From assembly GCA_963377175.1 (NCBI GenBank), contig CAUJNA010001625.1, positions 1 through 64,000 on the forward strand: a stretch of DNA of 64,000 nt, given 5' to 3'. Below are positions 8,086-15,429 of the stretch, one piece after another. The notes beneath the pieces are model-generated. The model searched no databases. It worked only from the letters and a program-made list of their open reading frames with translations, and had not been told where the DNA came from. Every line of letters starts with the position of its first letter. The stretch's first letter is position 1. This stretch comes from Effrenium voratum (lineage: Eukaryota; Sar; Dinophyceae; Suessiales; Symbiodiniaceae). Made by a program: the position numbers and the translations under genes.

Positions 8086-9303
8086 TTAAGCAGCCTCAAT
8101 GTCTCGCGCCAGCTGGTCAAAGCTGGGCGGAGGCAGGCTCCGGCGTGACTGCCCGGAACTGGAGCTCGCCCGCGAGCTTGGCTGGGACTGGGGCAGGGCC
8201 ACGGGGTTCAGGCCCCAGGAAAAGGGGCGCGGCGTGTTGTTGGACTGCGCCTGAACACGGAAGCCAGACTGAGAGGAGGCGCGGGGGCTGCCGGACGTGC
8301 TGCTGCCTGAGCGCAGCGTGAAGTGCTGAGGCTGAGTGGCGTCATTCATGTTGTTGGCGGACCGGACGTCCTGCACGGCCGCGTCCTCGCTGCCCTGCTG
8401 GGGCCGGAAGAGCGTGTTCTCCAGCACCCATCCCGTGCCGCGCGCGAGGCCGTAGGCTGCGCCGCCCGCAATGCCCACGGCCAGCCCCGCCGTTGCCGCC
8501 GCGCCAACTCCCGCCGCGACAGCCAACGTTCCAGCAACCTCGCCCGCGGTGGGCGCCAGGGCTGCTGCTCCTTCAGCCAGGCCCCCCAGGTACCCGAAGG
8601 CTCCGCCCACGCCCTCGGCGGCAACGGCCACCTCCCCCTCCTCCGCAGCCACGGCCGCCGTCTCCTCTATGGCCTCCGCGCCGCGCTCCACCTCCTGCGC
8701 GCGCTGCCCCGCCTCGTCCAGGAGGCGCTCCACGTCACTGGGCCGGCCTATGATCTGCGGAGGCGGCTGCGCCGGGCCCGGACGGGGCAGCACGTTCGGG
8801 CGCACGTACTCAGCTGCGTCCTGGGGCAGCTGAGAGCGGAAGGCCTGCGCGGCTGCGAGCCCCGCCGCCCCTGCGCCTATGAGGTCCGCTGCCGCCTGCG
8901 CGCCGTCTGCAGTGCTGCGCAGACGTTCCGTGATGGAGGGCGGCCCCTGACCGTTGCTGGTCAGCGCGCCGGCCTCGGGGTCTCCTGCCAGGTCGTCCTC
9001 AACAAAGCGGGTTCCGCCGTAGCCTTGGTAGCTCCGCGCAAGGCGCACGTCCTCGTCCGTGGCCTCTGCGGGAGTGCGGAAGCCATCCTCGGGAATTGCC
9101 TGCAGGGGCGTGTGCTGCAGGGGCCGGGGGTTGGGGTCCTCGCTGGACTGTACGAAATCGTCCAAGTAGAAGTGGCTTGTGACGAACAAGGTGGCCTTGC
9201 GGTCCGGCTGGTCCAGGGGCAGCGGCTCATTCCGCTCAAGGTAGCCCACCACCTGCTCAAAGCGCGGGCGCTGGTTGAAGCCGTGCGCCCGAAGCGTCTT
9301 CAT
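8086..9303 (-). CDS. Virion-associated protein, copy 2 (405 aa, complete)
   Basis: The open frame starts at ATG 9301-9303, immediately after the TAA of the upstream gene, and ends in TAA at 8086-8088. The N-terminus (MKTLRAHGFNQRPRFEQVV) is followed by a charged segment with VTSHFYLDDFVQSSEDPNP. Next come Ala/Glu-rich helical stretches (residues about 110-210) and an Ala/Gly-rich hydrophobic region (about 215-290) that could insert in or disrupt a membrane. The tail is Ser/Gln/Pro-rich and low complexity. It belongs to the gapless four-gene block upstream of MCP. The virion role is inferred from context. I do not recognise a named domain. Confidence 0.6.
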   Translation of the reverse strand: MKTLRAHGFNQRPRFEQVVGYLERNEPLPLDQPDRKATLFVTSHFYLDDFVQSSEDPNPRPLQHTPLQAIPEDGFRTPAEATDEDVRLARSYQGYGGTRFVEDDLAGDPEAGALTSNGQGPPSITERLRSTADGAQAAADLIGAGAAGLAAAQAFRSQLPQDAAEYVRPNVLPRPGPAQPPPQIIGRPSDVERLLDEAGQRAQEVERGAEAIEETAAVAAEEGEVAVAAEGVGGAFGYLGGLAEGAAALAPTAGEVAGTLAVAAGVGAAATAGLAVGIAGGAAYGLARGTGWVLENTLFRPQQGSEDAAVQDVRSANNMNDATQPQHFTLRSGSSTSGSPRASSQSGFRVQAQSNNTPRPFSWGLNPVALPQSQPSSRASSSSGQSRRSLPPPSFDQLARDIEAA

Positions 9304-9594
9304 TTACTGTTGCGCAACTTCGTCCGCCGCCCGTTCCACGCCCCGGCGCTCGGCCCGCGCGTAGCGCAGCTGGGGTACCTGGCGGGGCACGGCCTCCGTC
9401 AGCCGGCTCACGTCGTCCAGGTGCCGCTGCCCCTCCTGCGCCTGCCTGCGCTCGCCTAGCCAGTTGTTGAAGGCCCGCGCCTCCTCCAGTTCTCGGTAGC
9501 GCTTCAGCAGCAGCGGCTGCAAGTTGTAACTGGGGTACGTCTTGCGGAACCACCGGAGCATCCGCGGCTCGTTGCGGGGCTCAATGGACATCAT
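9304..9594 (-). CDS. Conserved small protein, 96 aa
   Basis: The frame starts at ATG 9592-9594, overlapping the TGA of the upstream AT-hook gene (ATGA), and its TAA (9304-9306) directly touches the ATG of the 405-aa gene. The protein is basic and rich in Arg, Glu and Gln (EPRMLRWFRKTYPSYNLQP near the N-terminus), mostly predicted helical. Function is unknown. The tight packing in the capsid block suggests a structural or assembly role. The lack of disruption supports it as a real gene. Confidence 0.5.
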   Translation of the reverse strand: MMSIEPRNEPRMLRWFRKTYPSYNLQPLLLKRYRELEEARAFNNWLGERRQAQEGQRHLDDVSRLTEAVPRQVPQLRYARAERRGVERAADEVAQQ

Positions 9595-9989
9595 GCTTTT
9601 ACACTAGTACGCTTGCGCCTCTTGTCGTAAGCCGACTGCCTCTCCAGCATGCGCAGGGCGCGCTGCTGCTCTCTTGTGAGCTGCCTCTCCAGCATGCGCA
9701 GGGCGCGCTGCTGCCCTCTTGTGAGCTGAGGCGCCTCCGGTGGTGCCTCAGCCGGTGCCTCCGCCGGTGCCTCAGCCGGCGCCTCTGCTGGTGCCGTCTC
9801 AAGTGGAGGCGGCTTTGGCTTGCGCTTTGGAGCAGCCGGCTCAGTAGGCACGTCCTGCTTCGGTTTGTTCTTGCTCCCAGGGGGCCTGCCCCGCCGTTTC
9901 GGTTCCGCCGGCGCAGCGTCCTGCACAGCGTCCGGCGCAGCGTCCTGCGCCTCTTGCGCCACCGGCGCCTCTTGTTCGGTCGGCTCCAT
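9591..9989 (-). CDS. AT-hook-type basic protein, 132 aa
   Basis: The start is at ATG 9987-9989, three bases after the penton stop codons, and the TGA at 9591-9593 overlaps the next gene. The N-terminus is acidic/Ala-rich (EQEAPVAQEAQDAAPD). Next comes a classic AT-hook core, KRRGRPPGSKNK (about residues 31-42), which binds the minor groove of AT-rich DNA, and Pro/Ala/Glu repeats (AEAPAEAPAEAP). Two tandem copies of a helical unit follow (LTREQQRALRMLERQ type, about residues 90-119). The C-terminus is basic (YDKRRKRTSVKA). It is probably a DNA-condensing or packaging core protein. The AT-hook is visible, the role inferred. Confidence 0.55.
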   Translation of the reverse strand: MEPTEQEAPVAQEAQDAAPDAVQDAAPAEPKRRGRPPGSKNKPKQDVPTEPAAPKRKPKPPPLETAPAEAPAEAPAEAPAEAPPEAPQLTRGQQRALRMLERQLTREQQRALRMLERQSAYDKRRKRTSVKA

Positions 9990-9992
9990 TTA

Positions 9993-10740
9993 TTATACGT
10001 GGTCAAGATATAACACGAACGACAAAGACGACCCGCGAAGCCGGACAACGTTGCCGTCCAGGTCGGTCAGCCGGAAGCGCATGTGCCTCAGGGTACCCGG
10101 GCCCCTGAGGGCCATGAAGTGCCCGTCGTCGGAGCCCGTCTCCACAATGGTGCCCACGCCACTCTTCAACGTGATCTTGGAGAGGATGTCGTCGCCCAGG
10201 TTGCCCAGCACTCTGCTGGCGTTGGCCAGCTGGGCGCAGCGCAGGTAGACCTCGTTGTGCGCCATCATGCGGACGAACTCGCCACCGCCACCTGTAGCGA
10301 GACCACGAACAGCCTGAGCGTAGCCTACGACGGCAACCGGCTCATTCTGAACGACCTGGAGCTGCGCCAGCAATTTCCTGACGCGGCGGACTACCCCGCC
10401 GCGCCGCCCGCCTCTCCCACCAAGCTCTTCAGCGTGGACCACATGCTGGGCCCGAGCTTCGTCTCCGGCGGGCAGCAGGTCTTTAAAGTTGGAGCTGATC
10501 CAGGCGGCCAACCGGGCACCAGTGTACGCGCCCTCGGGCAACAACGCCCAGTTCAGCGTGCCCAGCGCGGCGTCAAATCAGTAGAGGTAGCGGCCCCGGT
10601 CCGTGGACAAAAAGCTGTCGGCCAGGCGGATCTTGTAGACGGCAAGCCGGGCGTCGCTCTGCAGGTGCTCCCAGGTCGACCTCAAAGTCGCTGTCCGAGC
10701 CGGCCACCCTCTTGCGGCTGTCCACGTAGATCGTGGTCAT
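9993..10740 (-). pseudogene. Penton-type minor capsid protein, broken and internally inverted
   Basis: The start ATG is at 10738-10740 (MTTIYVDSRKRVAGSDSDFE). A frameshift near 10668 leads to ARLAVYKIRLADSFLSTDRG, then an in-frame TGA at 10578-10580, then LNWALLPEGAYTGARLAAW. The C-terminal part (MMAHNEVYLRCAQLANASR to LSFVLYLDHV) is intact to the stop codons (TAATAA), just before the AT-hook gene. The middle reads well only on the opposite strand: + strand 10290-10480 encodes NSLSVAYDGNRLILNDLELR and SVDHMLGPSF. That segment therefore appears inverted in place. The segments resemble the penton/minor capsid protein of Polinton-like viruses. The assignment is by recognition only. Confidence 0.5.
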
Positions 10741-10756
10741 CCTTTTCTTTAGGAAG

Positions 10757-10782
10757 CCGCCCGTCCGGCGGACGACGGGCGG
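10757..10782 (-). terminator. GC-rich hairpin after the ATPase gene
   Basis: CCGCCCGTC pairs with GACGGGCGG around an 8-base loop, between the ATPase stop (10820) and the penton ATG (10740). It follows the pattern of a hairpin at the 3' end of a viral gene. Confidence 0.4.
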
Positions 10783-10819
10783 GTGGACGGCTGCGACGGA
10801 GGTGCAGCAGGAGATGTTC

Positions 10820-11534
10820 TCACACTTCGCGTTGATCAGCGTGGAGCTGGCGAACAGCTTCTGGCCCAGGAAGCTGAGCGCCGCTCCCATCGGCGTCTTT
10901 TTCAAGTGCGAAGCGCTCTTCGAAGCGTATGTGGAACATTTCGTTCTGCGGCTTCAGATAGTAGACGAACAGGAAACTGTAGGGTTCCCTCGTCGCCTGC
11001 TCATACAGCCGGTACAGCTGCTCCTTCGGCAGCAGGGCGCTGAGCTCCTCCACCACGGCGTCCAGCTCGTGCTGGTTGCGCAGCCTCCAACAGCAGAGGA
11101 ATTGGATGTTCACCCGCACGGCGGCGCTGATGAGCCTCAGCTTCTGCGAGCTCACCCAGGTGCTGATCTGCGTGCGCCGGCCCCTGATGAACAGCGTATC
11201 CAGGGCGCCGTTGGGTTTGTGGAGCTGAGGCGCAGCGCCGGCTCGTCCCACTCGTCCCAGTACGCTTGCTCCCGTTCGGTGTTCACCCCCAGGTCCTGCT
11301 CTATGTACTTCTTGACGGGAATCCAGCCGTCATCAATGTCGATGGACGGGCTAAAGATGTAGATTCTCTCAAACACGCCGCGATACTGCTCCAGAATCAG
11401 GCTGATCAGAGTCACGGTTTTGTCCGATTTTGATGGCCCGAGGAAAATGCCCGTGCACGGGACAGGGGCACCACGGGGTCCGAGGACTGTTTGCTGGTGT
11501 ATTCAGGCACAGGAAACAGCTTGATCTTCCCCAT
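10820..11534 (-). pseudogene. FtsK/HerA-type (A32-like) DNA packaging ATPase, damaged
   Basis: The start is at ATG 11532-11534 (MGKIKLFPVPEYTSKQ), with a frameshift near 11465. Next comes the P-loop region GIFLGPSKSDKTVTLI, where the usual Gly before Lys-Thr is Asp, followed by VFERIYIFSPSIDIDDGW and an acidic segment. At about 11225 the reading jumps to GALDTLFIRG, QISTWVSSQKLRL and a C-terminal part ending near 10820. The stretch that normally carries Walker B is missing between ALRL and HKPNGALD, so a deletion is evident. This ATPase class pumps DNA into capsids in Polinton-like and nucleocytoplasmic viruses. The copy is not functional as read. Confidence 0.6.
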
Positions 11535-11584
11535 CCCTTTGTTTCACTTGCCAAATTCGAAGCCGGGAAGCCGGGCGGCGAGTC

Positions 11585-11610
11585 AGCGCCCTGCTATATA
11601 GCAAGGCGCT
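11585..11610. repeat. 26-bp palindrome with TATATA centre
   Basis: AGCGCC-TGCTATATAGCA-GGCGCT is palindromic apart from one mismatched pair. It lies upstream of the ATPase start, between it and the 32-bp hairpin array. It could be a promoter or binding site on either strand. Function is unknown. Confidence 0.35.
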
Positions 11611-11634
11611 CACAGAGTTTTCCGGGAGACACCG

Positions 11635-11789
11635 CAATCCTGCGTTGGCCACAGGATTGAGTGGAGCAATCCTGCGTTGGCCACAGGATTGAGTGGAGCA
11701 ATCCTGCGTTGGCCGCAGGATTGAGTGGAGCAATCCTGCGTTGGCCGCAGGATTGAGTGGAGCAATCCTGCGTTGGCCACAGGATTGAG
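11635..11789 (+). repeat. Five 32-bp hairpin repeats (CAATCCTG...CAGGATTG)
   Basis: The unit CAATCCTGCG-TTGGC-CGCAGGATTG plus AGTGGAG spacer repeats at an exact 32-bp period (TGCG at 11641, 11673, 11705, 11737, 11769). Some units have CCACAGG instead of CCGCAGG, shortening the stem. The same unit is found at 15021-15095 in the opposite orientation, after the Dam-type gene. There are no unique spacers, so it is not CRISPR. Confidence 0.6.
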
Positions 11790-12130
11790 AACGCGGCGCG
11801 GCAGCGGATGCTCCGATGCCGGGCAGGTGGCGCGGCCGGGCGGAGGCTTCTATGCCGGGCAGGTGGCGCGGCAGTGGTCTGCGATGAAGAATGACGAGAA
11901 TTTCAGACATGTTGAAGCAATTCGGTTCCAGGGACAACAAGGTGGGCGCCCGAGGCTTCTATGCCGGGCAGGTGGCGCGCCAGGAAGGCTCCAATTCCGC
12001 ACCCGGAGTGCCAAACCGCCACCGTATGACCGTATGATCCGTATGATCCGTATGACTCGGCGGGCTGGCGCGGCTCCGATGCCGGGCAGGTGCAGGGAGG
12101 CTTCGATGCCAGGCTGGCTCCAGGTATATA
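11790..12130. other. Spacer with GCCGGGCAGGTGGCGCG repeats, no gene seen
   Basis: The motif GCCGGGCAGGTGGCGCG occurs three times (about 11818, 11853 and 11965), with related GGCTTCTATGCC and GGCTTCGATGCC contexts and a CCGTATGATCCGTATGA short tandem near 12022. No coding pattern can be supported. Confidence 0.35.
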
Positions 12131-12562
12131 ATAACAAGGCAGCCTGCAGTTGTCCAAGTTCCTTGTCCAAGTTCGGCGGGGGAACTTGGACAAGTGGCTC
12201 TGCAAGAGGAAAACACGTGATAAAATTTGTCCAAGTTCCTTGTCCAAGTTCTTGTCCAAGTTCAGGTTCCTCCCCTGGAGGAGAATCCCTAATATTTACT
12301 TCTTCTGGTTGTCTTGTTATTAAAAAGAGGAGCGCCCCGATTCCAGGCGGCCCCTCCCGCCTGGGCCCACGCAGACAATAACAAGGCAGCCAGCAGTTGT
12401 CCAAGTTCCTTGTCCAAGTTCGGCGGGGGAACTTGGACAAGTGGCTTTGCAAGAGGAAAACACGTGATAAAATTTGTCCAAGTTCCTTGTCCAAGTTCTT
12501 GTCCAAGTTCAGGTTCCCCCAACAAACTTGGACAGAACTTGGACAACTGCAGGCTGCCTTGT
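12131..12562. mobile_element. TIR element of the ACTTGGACAAG family
   Basis: The left end TAACAAGGCAGCCTGCAG is mirrored at the right end by CTGCAGGCTGCCTTGTTA (about 12545-12562). Inside are many copies of CTTGTCCAAGTTC and its complement, a palindrome with a GGCGGGGG loop, a conserved ACACGTGATAAAATTTGTCC, and two internal units starting at about 12131 and 12374. No protein is encoded. It is probably a non-autonomous element. No target duplication is clear. Confidence 0.45.
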
Positions 12563-12608
12563 TAGCACCACCTGATGGCGCGAAGACACGCACCAGCCAC
12601 ACCCAGGG

Positions 12609-12683
12609 AGCAAGACGCCATAGTCTAGTTGGCAAAGGCGCGGCTTCCGGAGGTGAACGGTACGGGGTTCGAGTCCTCCCTGG
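12609..12683 (+). repeat. tRNA-derived sequence with perfect A and B boxes
   Basis: GACGCCATAGTCTAGTTGGC contains an exact A box (TAGTCTAGTTG), and GGTTCGAGTCC is an exact B box at normal tRNA spacing. The acceptor stem does not pair well at the tRNA position and the anticodon arm is irregular, so it is a tRNA pseudogene or SINE head. It sits between two members of the ACTTGGACAAG family. Confidence 0.45.
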
Positions 12684-12689
12684 TTCTTT

Positions 12690-13083
12690 TGAAGTGCACT
12701 AGTGCAGTTTGAAGTGAACGCTGCAAAACCTGGATGGTCTGGCTCATGCCGCATCATCCGAAGCAAGGAGCAAAGGTGCCTTCTCCCCAGTTGACGGTAC
12801 ACTAGTGCAAATTGAAGTGAACGCTGTGATACCTTTATGCGGCGGTTCAGGCGGATGGATTCAAAGCAAGGAGCAAAGGTGCTGCCACGGTTCCAGAAGC
12901 AGGTGGCTGTCCTTCAAATCGCTTCGGAACCAAATCACCTCGATTCGAGTGGTTTCTTGCAGAAATTGCCGATCTGGCAACCCTAATATTTTCTTCTTCT
13001 GGTTGTCTTGTTATTAAAAAGAATAGTATAAGTATCCGAGCAGGAGCGCCCCGATTCCAGGCAGGACCCGATTCCGTGCGCCT
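12690..13083. repeat. Two copies of a roughly 100-bp unit, no gene
   Basis: ACTAGTGCA...TTGAAGTGAACGCTG and AGCAAGGAGCAAAGGTGC occur in order twice (12697-12781 and 12800-12883) with differing interior. The rest, including TTCTTCTGGTTGTCTTGTTATTA near 12990 (also present at 12299), is repeat-derived. No coding sequence is supported. Confidence 0.4.
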
Positions 13084-13098
13084 CACCGCGGGCGGGGG

Positions 13099-13823
13099 CC
13101 CGAACTTGGACAAGAACTTGGACAAGGAACTTGGGCAAATTTTATCACGTGTTTTCCTCTTGCAGAGCCACTTGTCCAAGTTCGCCCGGGGAACTTGGAC
13201 AAGGAACTTGGACAACTGCGGGCTGCCGTGTTACAAGCTCTCTCAGTATTACGCCCCGATTCCAGGCAGGCCCCGATTCCAGGCGGAAACCCGAACTTGG
13301 ACAAGAACTTGGACAAGGAACTTGGACAAGTTTTATCACGTGTTTTCCTCTTGCCACTTGTCCAAGTTCGCCCGGGGAACTTGGACAAGGAACTTGGACA
13401 ACTGCGGGCTGCCGTGTTACAAGCTCTCTCAGTATTACCCGATTCCAGGCAGGCCCCGATTCCACAACTTGGCCCAGGGCGGAACTTGGACAAGAACTTG
13501 GACAAGGAACTTGGACAAGTTTTATCACGTGTTTTCCTCTTGCAGAGCCACTTGTCCAAGTTCGCCCGGGGAACTTGGACAAGGAACTTGGACAACTGCG
13601 GGCTGCCGTGTTACAAGCTCTCTCAGTCTTACGCCCCGATTCCAGGCAGGCCCCGATTCCACAACTTCGTGGCCCAGGGCGGAAACCCGAACTTGGACAA
13701 GAACTTGGACAAGGAACTTGGACAAATTTTATCACGTGTTTTCCTCTTGCAGAGCCACTTGTCCAAGTTCGCCCGGGGAACTTGGACAAGGAACTTGGAC
13801 AACCGCAGGCTGCCTTGTTAAAG
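13099..13823 (+). repeat. About four tandem 190-207-bp units, ACTTGGACAAG family
   Basis: Units begin at about 13099, 13291, 13481 and 13687. Each has AACTTGGACAAGAACTTGG, TTTTATCACGTGTTTTCC, a CTTGTCCAAGTTC palindrome (for example 13170-13203) and, in the first three units, GGGCTGCCGTGTTACAAGC. The last unit ends in the family terminus GGCTGCCTTGTTA. The array faces opposite to the element at 12131-12562. Long open frames through it (LGQELGQGTWT type) are repeat artefacts. Confidence 0.6.
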
Positions 13824-13869
13824 GCTATCGCAATATTGCGGCAAAAATGGATTAGGTTTGTGCAACAAA

Positions 13870-14355
13870 GCTCTCTCTTTAGAGGGGGTTTCCCAAATGG
13901 ATTCTATTCTACCTGACAGGCTCCTAGCACTCGTCCGTCCAGGAAATGACCTCGTCCTGCGAAGGATTCGAAACTTAAAACGCTGCGTGGAGGCGTGTGG
14001 CTGCAAAATAATGACCCCGAGATATGCGCCGCAATTTGGCCCCAGGTTGCATTTCAAGCGATGTCAAGCTTTGCCAAAGGAAATCCCTTTTCCCTTTTTT
14101 TTGGACCCCTTTTTTTGGGACCCTTTTGTTTCTTTTTTTTTGTTTTTTCTTAGCCCTGCAAAGCTTGGCTCGCTTGAAATGCAACCTGGGGCCAAATTGC
14201 AAGCATATCTCGGGGTCATTATTTTGCAGCCACACGCCTCCACGCAGCGAAAAAGGTTTCGAATCCTTTGCAGGACGAGGTCCTGGACGGACGAGTGCTA
14301 GGAGCCTGTCAGGTAGAATAGAATCCATTTGGGAAACCCCCTCTAAAGAGAGAGC
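13870..14355. mobile_element. 486-bp foldback (long-TIR) element
   Basis: Terminal inverted repeats of about 200 bp start GCTCTCTCTTTAGAGGGGG and read inward through GGTTTCCCAAATGGATTC, CTACCTGACAGGCTCCTAG and GACCCCGAGATATGC-like sequence, with the complement ending at 14355. The centre (about 14080-14160) is T-rich. No protein is encoded. A foldback or MITE-type element is likely. Confidence 0.6.
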
Positions 14356-14640
14356 CGGCAGCCCGCCGAGGTGGTCCGTCAGCCCGCCGAGGTGGTCCGT
14401 CAGCCCGCCGAGCTTGTCACCAGTGATGTTACCGCTCCGTCCAGCTCCGTTTTTAGTGCAAAAAGCGCTCAAAACGGTCGAGTTCGTAAGAGTTTGTTTG
14501 TCCATGTCCTGCAAGTGGGATGCCTAAGCCTCCAAATCGCTCGTTTTCGGTCGAAAGCAGGCTCCAGACGGTCACTTTGCTCAGGCCCGGAAAACCGGCA
14601 AATTCCAGCCCGCCAAGCTTGTCACCGTTTGTCACCGCTT
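14356..14640 (-). repeat. Partial copy of the fibre-upstream module, reversed
   Basis: Read on the - strand this matches 25715-25990 of module C: GGTGACAAGC, CGGGCTGG, AGCGCTTTTTGCAC and TCGGCGGGCTGACGGACCACC. It is cut at 14356 by the foldback element. The TTCCTTACTACT end is not included. Confidence 0.55.
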
Positions 14641-15014
14641 TGTCACCTTGGGCCGAAAAGTGCGCAAAAGGCTTGGAAAAGCGAGGCCGGCTCCGCGGCT
14701 TCGGTCTGAGTGAGGCCGGCTCCGCGGCTTTGGTCTAAAAGCTGAAATTCTTTCCACCAAAGTCGGAAAGTTGGAACTGGAAACTGTCAGCACGAAAAAC
14801 CCTGGTGCGGGCCTGGTGCGGGCCTGGCGCGGCAGGGATGTGATGCTTGAAAACACAAGTGCCACTTGTGTTTTCGAAGTGCCTCGGAACTGGAAACAGG
14901 CACCACCCATTTTTTGGTCGCTGCCCGCGTGTAGTTCCACTGCAGACTGCGCCGCGCGATGGGTGCGGGCCTGCTGCGGGCCACTGCCGCAGGGGCGCCG
15001 GCGGAGGTTTGTCG
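14641..15014. other. Low-complexity spacer, no gene seen
   Basis: Contains a direct duplication GAGGCCGGCTCCGCGGCTT (about 14683 and 14711), GGTGCGGGCCTG repeats near 14810, and a palindrome of ACACAAGTG/CACTTGTGT near 14852-14873. None of the open frames reads like a protein. Confidence 0.35.
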
Positions 15015-15020
15015 CCAGCG

Positions 15021-15095
15021 CAGGATTGCTCCACTCAATCCTGTTGTCAGCGCAGGATTGCTCCACTCAATCCTGTCGTAAGCACAGGATTGCCC
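15021..15095 (-). terminator. 32-bp hairpin repeats at the 3' end of the Dam-type gene
   Basis: CAGGATTG recurs at 15021, 15053 and 15085 (period 32), paired with CAATCCTG to form hairpins. The same unit is found at 11635-11789. Read with the methyltransferase on the - strand, the array begins right after its last conserved residues. The reading frame runs 13 codons into the array before a stop at 15047. Confidence 0.5.
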
Positions 15096-15425
15096 TGATG
15101 CAGCACAAGCAGCTCGGGCTTGGAGCTGTTCTTGCCCGAGCACAGCCTTGTGATGGAGCCGGCCCTGCTGTAGAGCTCCCAGGCCTCAGGCACGTCGTTG
15201 ATGCTCAGGACGAAGGGTAGGCCGCTTGCGTCTCGGAGCTCCAAGTGGAAGGCCATGTCATGCCCCCGCCCCCTTGTGCCATAGTAGTTCATGCTGCGAC
15301 CTGGGAAGATGTAGGGAGGATCGGCGTAGATGCAGTGCCGGGGAGCCAGGCAGGGCGCGTAGATAGGCCAGCGCGTCCTCACATTGCACGGTCACATTTC
15401 TCGGAGGCGGTGCGTGCAAAACAGG
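15047..15425 (-). pseudogene. D12-class (Dam-type) N6-adenine DNA methyltransferase, fragment
   Basis: On the - strand the segment NVTVQCEDALAYLRALPG (about 15400) is followed, after a frameshift near 15335, by IYADPPYIFPGRSMNYYGT. This contains the DPPY catalytic motif. Then come HLELRDASGLPFVLSINDV and SSKPELLVLHQ, matching the C-terminal order of MethyltransfD12 proteins. The N-terminal FxGG/SAM region is absent: upstream the sequence changes at about 15430 into a LINE fragment. It was probably part of the viral element. Dam-type enzymes methylate adenine in DNA. Confidence 0.55.
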
Positions 15426-15429
15426 TGAC

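Noticed and set aside
8323..9459. 378-codon + strand frame opposite the virion protein gene
   Set aside because: Shadow frame; the - strand has conserved gene boundaries and matches the copy at 3-1142.
11635..11789. CRISPR-like appearance of a 32-bp repeat
   Set aside because: No unique spacers between the repeats; the units are contiguous hairpins.
13076..13916. Overlapping frames with LGQELGQGTWT and CPSSLSKF repeats on both strands
   Set aside because: All three frames of both strands are open because of the ACTTGGACAAG repeat; no codon preference.
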